Positions 36,364-45,019 of a DNA stretch of 64,000 nt are shown here, one piece after another (within the stretch, counting starts at the first letter, position 1; each line of letters starts with the position of its first letter). The translations under genes were made by a program, and so were the position numbers. The notes under the pieces are model-generated. The model was not told the DNA's origin, did no database searches, and saw nothing but the letters and a program-made list of their open reading frames with translations. The DNA lies in NCBI RefSeq assembly GCF_910578445.1, contig NZ_CAJTQC010000007.1, positions 1-64,000 on the forward strand, written 5' to 3'. This stretch comes from an uncultured Duncaniella sp. (GTDB lineage Bacteria; Bacteroidota; Bacteroidia; Bacteroidales; Muribaculaceae).

Positions 36364-37500
36364 TTATTTCATGGTTACAAGCTCTGTCGCGCACCAGAGG
36401 AGAGGGGCATGGGCGTGGAGGTCGCCGACAATGCGCTTGCGGTTGACATAGTGGTTGCGGTCATTCTTGATATTTGTTCCCTCGCACACATCAACCACTT
36501 CATCGTCGGAGTTAATGCGACTAACGAGTCCGAGCCATCCCTTGCGGGCTACAGGTGCATAATCCTTGGCTTTGAGCCAGCCGTTTTTCACCCCGACAAT
36601 CATGGCGTAGGTAAACATGGCTGTGCCGGAAGTCTCGTTCCACGTATCGTCACCGTCAATCAGCTGATGCCACAGGCCCTCCTTGCCCTGATATTTCTTA
36701 AGAGTGGCCATCATTGTGCGATATGCCTTCATGATGCGACCGTAGTTGGGATTATCTTTCGGGAGAGCAGACAGAAGCTCCGCCATGCCGGCTGCCATCC
36801 ATCCGTTGCCGCGCGCCCAGAAGAATGGTGCTTCGGGAGAGTGGAAGAAAAGACCGTTGGGACGCTGGATAGCGTCGAGATACATCACCATCTCGTTAGC
36901 TGCGCGGTCGATATACTTGCGGTCGCCTGTGGCTTTGTAAGCCTGCGACTGGATGGTCGTAATCATGAACATGTCATCAATCCACACTCGGGTCTGCCAT
37001 GAATATCCTTTTTCGGCATGAGCCTTCTGCTCCTGTTTGGCATCGTCGGGAGTCTCCCACTGCGAGTCGGCATACCGCATGCCGAGGTCATAGCAACGCT
37101 TGTCGCCACGCTGCATGTAGATTTCCAACGGGACAGAACCCACCACATTGTAGTCGACATGAACCATTTTTGGCAACATATGATTTTCTTCGCCGAAGAG
37201 AGGTTCGAAACGCTTCACAAGACCGTCGGTCATCGCAGTGTTGTCGGTAGCTTTAGCAAACCAAAGTGCGCCGAGCCATGTACACGCATCAGGATAGGTC
37301 ACATAGTTGGGCGCTTTCTCCGCCCGCGGATTGCCGAAACGGGTATGTGGGGTCACTAAAAATTTGTTGACTATTCGTGAGCCGACGTTGACCGGATCTG
37401 CTTCCGCCGGAAAATCTTTAAGCGAGACATTCTTTGCGCTACCGCTGCCACATGCAAGCAGCAATGCAATTAAAGACAATGCGTAATTTTTTAATTTCAT
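36364..37500 (-). CDS. GH88/GH105 unsaturated uronyl hydrolase lipoprotein
   Basis: It should remove 4,5-unsaturated uronic acid from lyase products. The lipobox LLLAC places the lipid at C17. The (alpha/alpha)6 fold shows TRVWIDDMFM with the catalytic aspartate D175 and the family segment FFWARGNGWMAAGMAELL. The 378-residue length fits GH105 better than GH88. It differs strongly from the GH105 gene at 5091, so it is not a recent copy. Neighbours are lyases PL8 and PL6 and the BNR_4 protein, which would generate its substrate. Released unsaturated uronate would need Kdu enzymes, which are not in the window. Confidence 0.88.
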   Translation of the reverse strand: MKLKNYALSLIALLLACGSGSAKNVSLKDFPAEADPVNVGSRIVNKFLVTPHTRFGNPRAEKAPNYVTYPDACTWLGALWFAKATDNTAMTDGLVKRFEPLFGEENHMLPKMVHVDYNVVGSVPLEIYMQRGDKRCYDLGMRYADSQWETPDDAKQEQKAHAEKGYSWQTRVWIDDMFMITTIQSQAYKATGDRKYIDRAANEMVMYLDAIQRPNGLFFHSPEAPFFWARGNGWMAAGMAELLSALPKDNPNYGRIMKAYRTMMATLKKYQGKEGLWHQLIDGDDTWNETSGTAMFTYAMIVGVKNGWLKAKDYAPVARKGWLGLVSRINSDDEVVDVCEGTNIKNDRNHYVNRKRIVGDLHAHAPLLWCATELVTMK

Positions 37501-37542
37501 GATGATTATTCGATAAGTATTATTGATTTTCAGATGTATTTT

Positions 37543-38604
37543 CTATTCATTGATGTCGATTTGTGCGAGAGTATAGGGCCGGTCGTGCGCGGTGTTTGTC
37601 TTTCCTGAGTCAGTCACAGCATCGAAACACGAAACAATCAGCCGTCCGCCCCACACTATCGGTTCGCCGGGTTGGTCGAGTCCGCCGTCACTGCCGTCAC
37701 AGTCAGGACTCTGCGCTATGCGTCTCACCTTGCCGTCGGGCGTGACACAGGCAATGGCATTGGCAGAGAAATCGGCCACATACATGTTACCTGTAGCACG
37801 GTCGATGCAGATTCCGTCAACACTCGTAAGCTGTGTGGTGTCCTGCGCCCATATAGTTTTTTCAGAGACTCTGCCATCGGTGTCAAACGATACTTTTATT
37901 ATCGACGCATCGCCGAAATTACCGACATAGAGATTTCCATCACTGTCGAAGTCAAGTCCGTCGAGGCCATATCTGACTTCCGGATTTTCAGTGACAACCG
38001 TGAAGAGCAGATTCGGGTCAGCTTCGCTATTGGTGACAGCCACATCCCTGTCATTCTCAGAAAAGCGATAGACACCGCTGACAGTCCGGTCGGACGACAG
38101 AGGAGTAAGGATGCTCTGCGTAACATAGACCTGACCGTCTCTGACACGGACACCATTGGGATGCTCCATGCCCGAAGCGATGGTAACTGTCTCTGTAAGA
38201 TTTCCATCCCCGTCAAATGACAACCGGAGCAGACGGCCCTGATTCCTTCCGGCTTCCGACCCTGACCAGCCCTGATTGTCGCAGACATATAGCTCACCCT
38301 TGTCATTAAAGGCAATCCCCATCGGGGCAGCAAGACCGGCGGTATCAAGCACCGGCACATCAATCCATTTCGAAATGCCACCTTCGGGTGTTATGCGCAT
38401 TATGACAGCAGGTTTGCTTGTATCCGCGAAATTCGGACATGCGAGTATCAGATTGCCATCTCTATCCACAGCCATTCCATCAGGAGTGGGACAAATATCG
38501 GGCAACTCGACAAAAAGCGAACTTTCTTTCATACCGCTTTCATTCATACTGCACGACGAAAAAGCGGCTAACGCACCAATCAGTGATAATATTGATTTAT
38601 TCAT
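37543..38604 (-). CDS. SMP-30/gluconolactonase-like (LRE) beta-propeller lipoprotein
   Basis: The N-terminus carries a lipoprotein signal (LAAFSSC, C18). The body has the six-bladed SMP-30/NHL pattern, with repeats such as PDGMAVDRDGNLILAC, PMGIAFNDKGELYVCD, GLDFDSDGNLYVGNFG and DGICIDRATGNMYVADF. Members hydrolyse sugar lactones or serve as binding propellers. Catalytic metal ligands (E, N, D) could not be assigned with confidence. Its stop overlaps the start side of the upstream PL8 gene by 4 bp (ATGA), showing tight coupling to lyase expression. A role in opening aldono- or uronolactones during acidic glycan breakdown is inference. Confidence 0.72.
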   Translation of the reverse strand: MNKSILSLIGALAAFSSCSMNESGMKESSLFVELPDICPTPDGMAVDRDGNLILACPNFADTSKPAVIMRITPEGGISKWIDVPVLDTAGLAAPMGIAFNDKGELYVCDNQGWSGSEAGRNQGRLLRLSFDGDGNLTETVTIASGMEHPNGVRVRDGQVYVTQSILTPLSSDRTVSGVYRFSENDRDVAVTNSEADPNLLFTVVTENPEVRYGLDGLDFDSDGNLYVGNFGDASIIKVSFDTDGRVSEKTIWAQDTTQLTSVDGICIDRATGNMYVADFSANAIACVTPDGKVRRIAQSPDCDGSDGGLDQPGEPIVWGGRLIVSCFDAVTDSGKTNTAHDRPYTLAQIDINE

Positions 38605-40637
38605 ATTGCAAACTGTGTAAATATATTCGATATCAGACCATCAGCTCCTTTTTCTACAAGATATATGCCCGGCTGTCCCGGAGTGAAGGGCTTCCCTTTC
38701 ACTTTGACCGGCTCTCCCGTATAGGAAATCACCCACATCTGCCGTTCCGGCAAAAGAAGTTCTACAATCTGTGCGTCATCGTCGTCGCGATGAATCTTCA
38801 CCTGCTTTGCCGGATCAAACCGAGCGACTGTCTCTTTCCGACATGCCGGCAGCACAAAATATCGGTATGATGCACCGTCAGGACGCGAGCCGTGGCGAAG
38901 ATGGAGCGACACGACATCTCCCTCAACTCTTGCGGGAGCATACATCTTCATGAAATCGCTCCAGTCGCCGGTCTTTGTACCGGCAAAAGCTACAAGCGGG
39001 GCTGTCGGCATCACGACATAGCCTATGCTGTCGTGATGAAACCGCATCATTCGGGAATTGAAACGCTCCTCTCCATCGACTTTACGCCAACGACCGGATA
39101 CAAACACTGACAAATCACCACGCTTAAACCGCGAGTCAATCGAAGTGGTTACTTCCGGCAGACTGTCGGAACTGATGCCGGAAGCGAGGCAAAACACAAA
39201 ATCATCCGTGAAAAACCACGTCTTTCGCGCTTTAAGTCTGTCGCGTTCAAGAGTCATGACGCTCACACCACCACTGCCGTAGTCGACACCGCCGACGAGA
39301 GGGCTTACATTTTTTGACTTATTTTTTCTGATATTGGGTATCGGGGCATCGTCCTCATAGGCCGTCACGCCGGGAATCTTACGCCAGTCCCAGAAAGGGA
39401 ACACGTTGCAATACTCGTCGCCACGCACATAGTAAAACGTAGCACCGTCGCCGAGATAGTAGCCAAGAAGATTATCCTCGTTGACAACCTCAGTACCCGT
39501 CACACGGCTTGACGACATCTTGAGCGAAGCCATCCAGTCAGCCGAGCGGTGGACCGTATAGTCAGACTCATAGAAATGCTTGTGGCCGACCAGCGGATTG
39601 CCCGACACAGGAAAACCGCCTATGCCGAATCCGGCAGCTGTAAAAGCAAGTGCATAACCCTTGTGGAGTTGCGCGTTGTGAAACAGTTGTCGGCCGAGCG
39701 CGCTCACATCCATATATCGATTCCATATCACCCACTTGTAGCCCTCATTGATAAAAGAGCGGAGTATCGACTCCTGCTCATCATCAAACCGACAGGCTGT
39801 GCCGTCGAAAAGCTTGTGGTAGAATCCCATGCCCGACAGATAGGCAAGTCCATAATTGCCGAACTGCTGCTGAGGCCCGTGCTGGTGAAAACTCCAGTCT
39901 GATTTTATGCCTTCGGCTCGTCCCACTGCAATTTCCGACATGATTGTGTCGCGTGCCATTTTGACGAGTTGCGCATCTTCCTGCAGAAGCCCCCGGATAA
40001 GCACGTTGCCTGCAAGCCACACTTTGTTCTGACCTGTCATCTTGAAACGCGCTGCCGAAACAACATCTATTATACCTTCCTTTTCCGATTCCGACAATTC
40101 ATCTTCCATGATTATACATGCAGGGCCGAGCGTCTTAGGCACACCTATTTCATTCTGCCACCAGTTGAGACATTTCGGCTTTTCCTTAAACCAGAAACCA
40201 AGCGCACGGTGTATCTTCTCCTTCAAATCCACCGACCCATACATACGAGTGCCCGGGGTCTTGTAGATTTTCACCATTTCAAGCACACGGTCGGCATGGC
40301 GTTTCGGATCCCAGCCCGAACGGCGAGTGTCGGCATAGTTAATGTCTGCCCACGAACCGTCGGCGCGTAAATCCGACAGATATGTCTCGACCTTGGCCAT
40401 GTCAAACGGATAGCGCTCATGAAGCTCGATGACGACCTGATCAGACATTTCTGTCTCGGGCGAGATGGTCATCAGCCCGGCCGTCAGTGAGTCCGTCGCC
40501 GACAGTGGCGGGACAAGGATAGAACGATAGTTCGACTTAATCTTCTCAATCTCCAGATTCCGAAGGCCGTGACCAAAAGCCGTGATGGAGCTTATCAGAA
40601 ATAAGGCTATCAATGGTATTGAAATCAATCTGTTCAT
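38601..40637 (-). CDS. Polysaccharide lyase family 8
   Basis: PL8 enzymes (chondroitin AC lyase, hyaluronate lyase, xanthan lyase) cut beside uronic acids by elimination. A signal peptide ends near ITAFG. The (alpha/alpha) toroid holds N162 in NWWQNEIG and the His/Tyr pair H253 and Y262 in FHQHGPQQQFGNYG, nine residues apart as in chondroitin AC lyase. The beta-sandwich C-terminal half follows (about 340-678). At 678 residues it matches AC-type lyases. It starts the lyase block, 40 bp after a -7 box. The actual polymer is unknown; the absence of sulfatases makes a sulfated glycosaminoglycan less likely. Confidence 0.9.
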   Translation of the reverse strand: MNRLISIPLIALFLISSITAFGHGLRNLEIEKIKSNYRSILVPPLSATDSLTAGLMTISPETEMSDQVVIELHERYPFDMAKVETYLSDLRADGSWADINYADTRRSGWDPKRHADRVLEMVKIYKTPGTRMYGSVDLKEKIHRALGFWFKEKPKCLNWWQNEIGVPKTLGPACIIMEDELSESEKEGIIDVVSAARFKMTGQNKVWLAGNVLIRGLLQEDAQLVKMARDTIMSEIAVGRAEGIKSDWSFHQHGPQQQFGNYGLAYLSGMGFYHKLFDGTACRFDDEQESILRSFINEGYKWVIWNRYMDVSALGRQLFHNAQLHKGYALAFTAAGFGIGGFPVSGNPLVGHKHFYESDYTVHRSADWMASLKMSSSRVTGTEVVNEDNLLGYYLGDGATFYYVRGDEYCNVFPFWDWRKIPGVTAYEDDAPIPNIRKNKSKNVSPLVGGVDYGSGGVSVMTLERDRLKARKTWFFTDDFVFCLASGISSDSLPEVTTSIDSRFKRGDLSVFVSGRWRKVDGEERFNSRMMRFHHDSIGYVVMPTAPLVAFAGTKTGDWSDFMKMYAPARVEGDVVSLHLRHGSRPDGASYRYFVLPACRKETVARFDPAKQVKIHRDDDDAQIVELLLPERQMWVISYTGEPVKVKGKPFTPGQPGIYLVEKGADGLISNIFTQFAI

Positions 40638-40677
40638 CTTGGTAAAAGGTTAGAATAGTGTCACTAATTTACGGATA

Positions 40678-40710
40678 CAAATATAGGCTGAATCACTCCA
40701 GCCTATATTT
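40678..40710 (-). promoter_or_regulatory. Hairpin overlapping a -7 element, between six-hairpin gene and PL8
   Basis: On the - strand a perfect 11-bp stem (AAATATAGGCT, 10-nt loop, complement) spans 40679-40710. Its 3' arm contains TATATTTG (40678-40685), a full -7 match, 41 bp before the PL8 ATG. It may terminate the upstream transcript and start the lyase transcript at the same place. Confidence 0.5.
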
Positions 40711-40736
40711 CACATTTTTACCAAAAACTATAATTA

Positions 40737-42767
40737 TTATTTCTTCGGCAAATCAATCTTCACAGTAGCTCCGTCTTTAATCTTCTTGTCAACAAGACAC
40801 TTGCCTCCGTGCATGATTTTCACATTCAGTTTGTCGCCCGCGCGTGAGACCTTAATGTCGAAATCCGAACCGAAAGCACGAACCTTGTCGAGATTGGCGT
40901 AGCTCCAGTCGGCCGGAAGACGCGGAGTCATTTCAAACGAGCGGAAACCTGTCGGGCGGATACCGAAAAGACCCTCTGTGAAGATGCGGCAGTAAAGACC
41001 GCTTTCGGCTGAGAGATGACGCTGATCACCCTCAGGCCAAGCCTCGATAGCATATGGCACGTGGTCGCCAAGCAGACGGCGGCGTGAATAGCGCTTCAGG
41101 AAATCTATACCCTTCTCCACCTCACCGGCAGCGATAGTGCCACGCAGGGCGTAGAGGGTCGAACGGTCCCAGAACGTTTCCGTTCCGGCTTGAGTCAACA
41201 AACCGTCGTCGGTCCATAGACGCGGAGAAAATAGCGCATCGATTGTCCCTTTGGCACGTTCGTTGATTCCGACCGTCAGCGGCATGCAGATCCATGCGCG
41301 AAGCACATCGTTGCCGTCGTAATACCGATAGCTGTGGTAACCTTCTATCTCATATCCGAAATGCGATTCGATAGCCTTGCGGAGCTCAGTTGCACGCTTT
41401 GTGTAGTCTTTAAGCTTGGCAGACTGGATGCCGAGTTCCTTGCCGAGATATGACGCGGAAATAAGCGCATCATAATAGAGCGAAGAAGTGCAAAGGTTGG
41501 CATCTCCGGATGGGAAACGGTTTTCAAGTTCATCGGAATCGGACGCGACCACTCCCCCGGCATTGAGCTTGCGATGACAGTATTCAAGACACCATTCAAT
41601 CAAAGGCCATAGCTGCCGGGCCTCTTCCTTATCGGCGCGTGCAAGCGCATAGCGTGCAGCTCCATAGGCAATCATCGCACCGTCGCCACGGTCTTTCGCT
41701 CCATGCCAGAAACCTACACCCTCCGAGATTATCGAACTTGGTATCGGACGATAGTCATCGTTCATGTAGCGTGCAAAATGGCGGAATGAATTCAGCGCCG
41801 ACTGATTGCCGATTTCATAACCGAGATAAGGGAAAAACGGATTAATATATTCAGCCTGATCATTAGCCCACACAGCTGCATAATATGCCTCTCCTCCGGG
41901 ACCATGCATCAGACCACCTTTCGTATTGTAGATGCTCTCCGCACCGCGAAGTTTGGCAAATGAAAACATTGTGTTCAGAACCTCGTCGGGAGTGTCGAGC
42001 ACAAGGTTGCCCCACCATCCCGAGATAAGAGCCTTTCGGCCGTCGCGCTGTGCATCGGTATTCACACGCTTGAGCGCATCGTCAGAAGCCTTGCGTGCCG
42101 AATAGATGGCGTTCAGCTCAAATTTCTCACCCGGCTTGAGGGTGAAAAGTCCGTTTTTCGACAGCGATGCCTCGATAATGTATGACCCATAGACTCCGGC
42201 CTCTTCAGGAGTGGTGTATTTCACACTCCATTCTGGCACACGGAGAGTTATCGGATTCTGCATATTGTTTGTGAAGGTGTATTCTTCACAGTAGTATGCT
42301 CCGTTGACCGACGGATAGAGCACACGACGGAGCGACACGGCGTTGTCGACTTTCTTTCGACGGTAGACGTGGCTGAAAGAGCTCTCGACGGTCATGATGC
42401 CGTCAAATTTTATATTGCTGACCTTCTCGTCGGTCATATTGAGGTCATCTATTGTCACAAGTCCGGGAATATTGACATCAAAACGCTGTTTGAGGTTATT
42501 CTGCGTCTTGTTGGGCTTCATTCGCAGCATCGGGAATACGAGACTGCGGTTAAGCGAGAACGCACCGTCGGCATCAACACCATAGCGCAACACAACCGAA
42601 ATTTTCTGTCCGCTCATTTCCAGATGGTCTGAATGGGCATCATTTGCCTTAATCGACCAGTTTATCGCACCGTCATTTCCTATCTTCCAGCGGTCGGAAG
42701 CTGCTCCGGCCGAAAGCGACGACATCAGTCCAAGACATAATGCCACCAGTATAAATTTTCGTTTCAT
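40737..42767 (-). CDS. Exported six-hairpin (alpha/alpha)6 glycosidase-superfamily protein, family unassigned
   Basis: I recognise the fold class but not the family. The start at ATG 42767 gives a clean signal peptide (MKRKFILVALCLGLMSSLSAG) and 676 residues; a longer frame would overlap GH36. An N-terminal beta-sandwich (about 25-245) is followed by an (alpha/alpha)6-toroid with KGGLMHGPGGEAYYAAVWANDQAEY and TETFWDRSTLYALRGTIAAGEVEKG, patterns seen in trehalase-, debranching- and GH78/GH95-like enzymes. Carboxylates in WANDQ and SDSDELENRFP could be catalytic. It lies 25 bp after GH36, so it probably acts on the same oligosaccharide. Confidence 0.6.
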   Translation of the reverse strand: MKRKFILVALCLGLMSSLSAGAASDRWKIGNDGAINWSIKANDAHSDHLEMSGQKISVVLRYGVDADGAFSLNRSLVFPMLRMKPNKTQNNLKQRFDVNIPGLVTIDDLNMTDEKVSNIKFDGIMTVESSFSHVYRRKKVDNAVSLRRVLYPSVNGAYYCEEYTFTNNMQNPITLRVPEWSVKYTTPEEAGVYGSYIIEASLSKNGLFTLKPGEKFELNAIYSARKASDDALKRVNTDAQRDGRKALISGWWGNLVLDTPDEVLNTMFSFAKLRGAESIYNTKGGLMHGPGGEAYYAAVWANDQAEYINPFFPYLGYEIGNQSALNSFRHFARYMNDDYRPIPSSIISEGVGFWHGAKDRGDGAMIAYGAARYALARADKEEARQLWPLIEWCLEYCHRKLNAGGVVASDSDELENRFPSGDANLCTSSLYYDALISASYLGKELGIQSAKLKDYTKRATELRKAIESHFGYEIEGYHSYRYYDGNDVLRAWICMPLTVGINERAKGTIDALFSPRLWTDDGLLTQAGTETFWDRSTLYALRGTIAAGEVEKGIDFLKRYSRRRLLGDHVPYAIEAWPEGDQRHLSAESGLYCRIFTEGLFGIRPTGFRSFEMTPRLPADWSYANLDKVRAFGSDFDIKVSRAGDKLNVKIMHGGKCLVDKKIKDGATVKIDLPKK

Positions 42768-42792
42768 CGTATTATTTTCACAGGGATAATTA

Positions 42793-44961
42793 TTAATCAA
42801 TATTTTCGAGCTGAAGCACTGCGCTGTCAAACTGCGCTGTCAGCGGATTTGAAAGGCCTTTTTCCATAAGTTCCTTGCCTGTAAGGGTGGCATCGGCAAA
42901 ACGCGGTGCTGTTCCGGCAGGCAGATTGACTTCCTTCACCTTATAGCGTGAATCAGGATTCAAACCGTCCATTTTGACAACCGGGACATTGCCGTCCTCG
43001 GTCTGATAGAGATAGACCACACCTTTTTTCTTATCCTTCGATACATAGCTCATCGCCGCGAGCGGTGTCTCGTAGGGCGACACAAGTCGGTAAAGTTCAC
43101 CATACATCACGAGGTCACAGATGCCGTTCTTATAGAGTTTCACGCCATCGGCCAGCTGTCTGCGTTCCTCAGGTGTTGCCTTATCGAGAGCGAGGTCAAT
43201 TCCGAAAGTTCCGCTGAGAGCAACGTCAATCGCCATTTTAAGGTGACGTTTGCCCATGCGTGTCACGTGGGCTGCAATAGTGCTTGCAGGGAAAAAGTGG
43301 CCGAATCCCCACTGGATTTTGATTCGTCCGAGCGGGTCGGTGTTGTCGCTCGGCCAGAACGAATGGAAATACTGCAACGCGCCGTAATCGACACGGCCGC
43401 CGCCACCGGCACAAAGCATAGCTGTGACATCGGGATAATTCTTGGCAAAACGGTCCATCAGACGATAGAGCGCATTGTTATAGTCGACAAGCAGATGGCT
43501 CTGTTCGTGTGCGGGAAGATACTGAGAACCGGGCTGTGTCACGTAGCGGTTGCAATCCCATTTGACATATGACACACCGGGGTTGGGACGGAGCGTATTG
43601 TCAATCACCTGCCATTCGAAATGCTGCACTTCAGGACGGGTCAGATCGAGAATCTCCTGATGACGGCCGAGAATCGGTTCGCGTTTCTGCTGGGTGATAA
43701 TCCATTCGGGATGACGGTTGTAGAGCTCGCTGTTGGGATTGACCATTTCAGGTTCAAGCCATATACCGAAACCGATTTTGCGTTTCGATGCTTCCTTGGC
43801 CAGATATGAAAGTCCGCGCGGAAGCTTTTTGGTCGAAATTTCCCAGTCACCGAGGCCATGTTTGTCGTCATCACGTGAAAATTCGCCGTTTCCAAACCAT
43901 CCGTCATCAAGGAGGAAAAGTTCAGCACCGATTTCCCGTGCTCCGTCAAAAAGCCCGACAAGACGCTCTTCGTCAAAATCGCAGTGAGTCGCCTCCCAGT
44001 TGTTGAGAAGCACCGGACGCGCCTTTGCGGCATCCCTTACGGCATAGTCGTTAGCCCAGCGATGAAAACGTCGGCTGGCCTCACCCTTACCGTTACGGCT
44101 GTAGGTCCAGAGCACGGCAGGAGTGGTGAATGTAGCTCCGCGTTCAAGATAATATTGCGAACCGAGAGGATTGATGCCTGTAATCACACGCAGCGACTTG
44201 TTCCAATCCATATCAAATGCAAGCTGAAAACTGCCCGACCATCTGAGGGAGGCGGCAAACACCTCGCCCTCGCGCTCACGCGCGGCATGGTCAAAGGCAA
44301 GCATGAATGAAGGTATGCGATATTGCGAAGCGCGTACGCCGAGTTTTGAATCAAGAATCTTTATGCCTTCTCCGAGACGTTCCTCTTCGAGTGTGGCCTC
44401 GCGTTTGTACTTGCCGTTGAACTGTGTCAGCCAGTACTCCTTTGACTTCAGCAAAGGCGATGCTGAAGCATAGCGGTAGAGCACCACCTTGCCACCACGC
44501 TCGTCATGACGGAGTGTGTTCCATATCTCCATCATGCCCGAACCGGCATAGCATTTCACATAGACATCAACAAAGAAATTGTAGGCCGGATCACGCAGTG
44601 AAATCACTGTCTGGGTAACATCGTTCGAGAGAGTGTCGCACTTATGCGACACGTAGTGAAGGTCGGTCGACGTATTACCATCCGTGTGTGTAGCCTGAAT
44701 GGCAGGTTCTGTAATGACTCCGTTGCCATAAGCCGGAAGAAACTCCATCTCACGCGCAGGCGTTTTATCGGGAATAGCGACCGTTTTATCCGCATCTCCG
44801 AATCCAAGCTGGTAGAGACGATTGTCGTCGCCCACCATGAGTGTCAATTTTAAATTATCGGCCACCATTTCTATGGTCCTGCTCTGAGACTCCGGGACCG
44901 AATGAGCCGAAGCTGTCGCAAACACAAAAGTGGAAGCAAGCAGTGTAAAAAATCTATTCAT
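42793..44961 (-). CDS. GH36 alpha-galactosidase
   Basis: GH36 enzymes release terminal alpha-galactose with retention. A signal peptide (ending ATASAHS) is followed by an N-terminal beta-supersandwich (about 30-310) and the TIM barrel. Motifs NNWEATHCDFDEE, LLDDGWFGNG and FGIWLEPEMVNPNSELY are canonical. The nucleophile is D469 in YVKWDCNRYV and the acid/base D539 in SFWPSDNTDP. The 722-residue length is normal. It sits between GH31 and the six-hairpin gene. Other GH36 activities such as alpha-N-acetylgalactosaminidase are less likely with this motif set. Confidence 0.93.
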   Translation of the reverse strand: MNRFFTLLASTFVFATASAHSVPESQSRTIEMVADNLKLTLMVGDDNRLYQLGFGDADKTVAIPDKTPAREMEFLPAYGNGVITEPAIQATHTDGNTSTDLHYVSHKCDTLSNDVTQTVISLRDPAYNFFVDVYVKCYAGSGMMEIWNTLRHDERGGKVVLYRYASASPLLKSKEYWLTQFNGKYKREATLEEERLGEGIKILDSKLGVRASQYRIPSFMLAFDHAAREREGEVFAASLRWSGSFQLAFDMDWNKSLRVITGINPLGSQYYLERGATFTTPAVLWTYSRNGKGEASRRFHRWANDYAVRDAAKARPVLLNNWEATHCDFDEERLVGLFDGAREIGAELFLLDDGWFGNGEFSRDDDKHGLGDWEISTKKLPRGLSYLAKEASKRKIGFGIWLEPEMVNPNSELYNRHPEWIITQQKREPILGRHQEILDLTRPEVQHFEWQVIDNTLRPNPGVSYVKWDCNRYVTQPGSQYLPAHEQSHLLVDYNNALYRLMDRFAKNYPDVTAMLCAGGGGRVDYGALQYFHSFWPSDNTDPLGRIKIQWGFGHFFPASTIAAHVTRMGKRHLKMAIDVALSGTFGIDLALDKATPEERRQLADGVKLYKNGICDLVMYGELYRLVSPYETPLAAMSYVSKDKKKGVVYLYQTEDGNVPVVKMDGLNPDSRYKVKEVNLPAGTAPRFADATLTGKELMEKGLSNPLTAQFDSAVLQLENID

Positions 44962-45019
44962 TGTAAATAATTTATCATGGTTATTGGTTTATCATCTTTA
45001 ATCTGCTCAGATAGCCACA

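Noticed and set aside
33634..40637. Calling the locus a chondroitin/dermatan sulfate utilization locus on the basis of PL8, PL6 and GH88/105
   Set aside because: No sulfatase is present, and the rest of the locus carries alpha-galactosidase, fucosidase and GH28 families that such loci lack. The enzyme families alone do not fix the substrate.
42768..42830. 21-residue N-terminal extension of the six-hairpin protein
   Set aside because: It would overlap the GH36 stop region and mask the signal peptide. The ATG at 42767 gives a proper signal sequence and a 25-bp gap.
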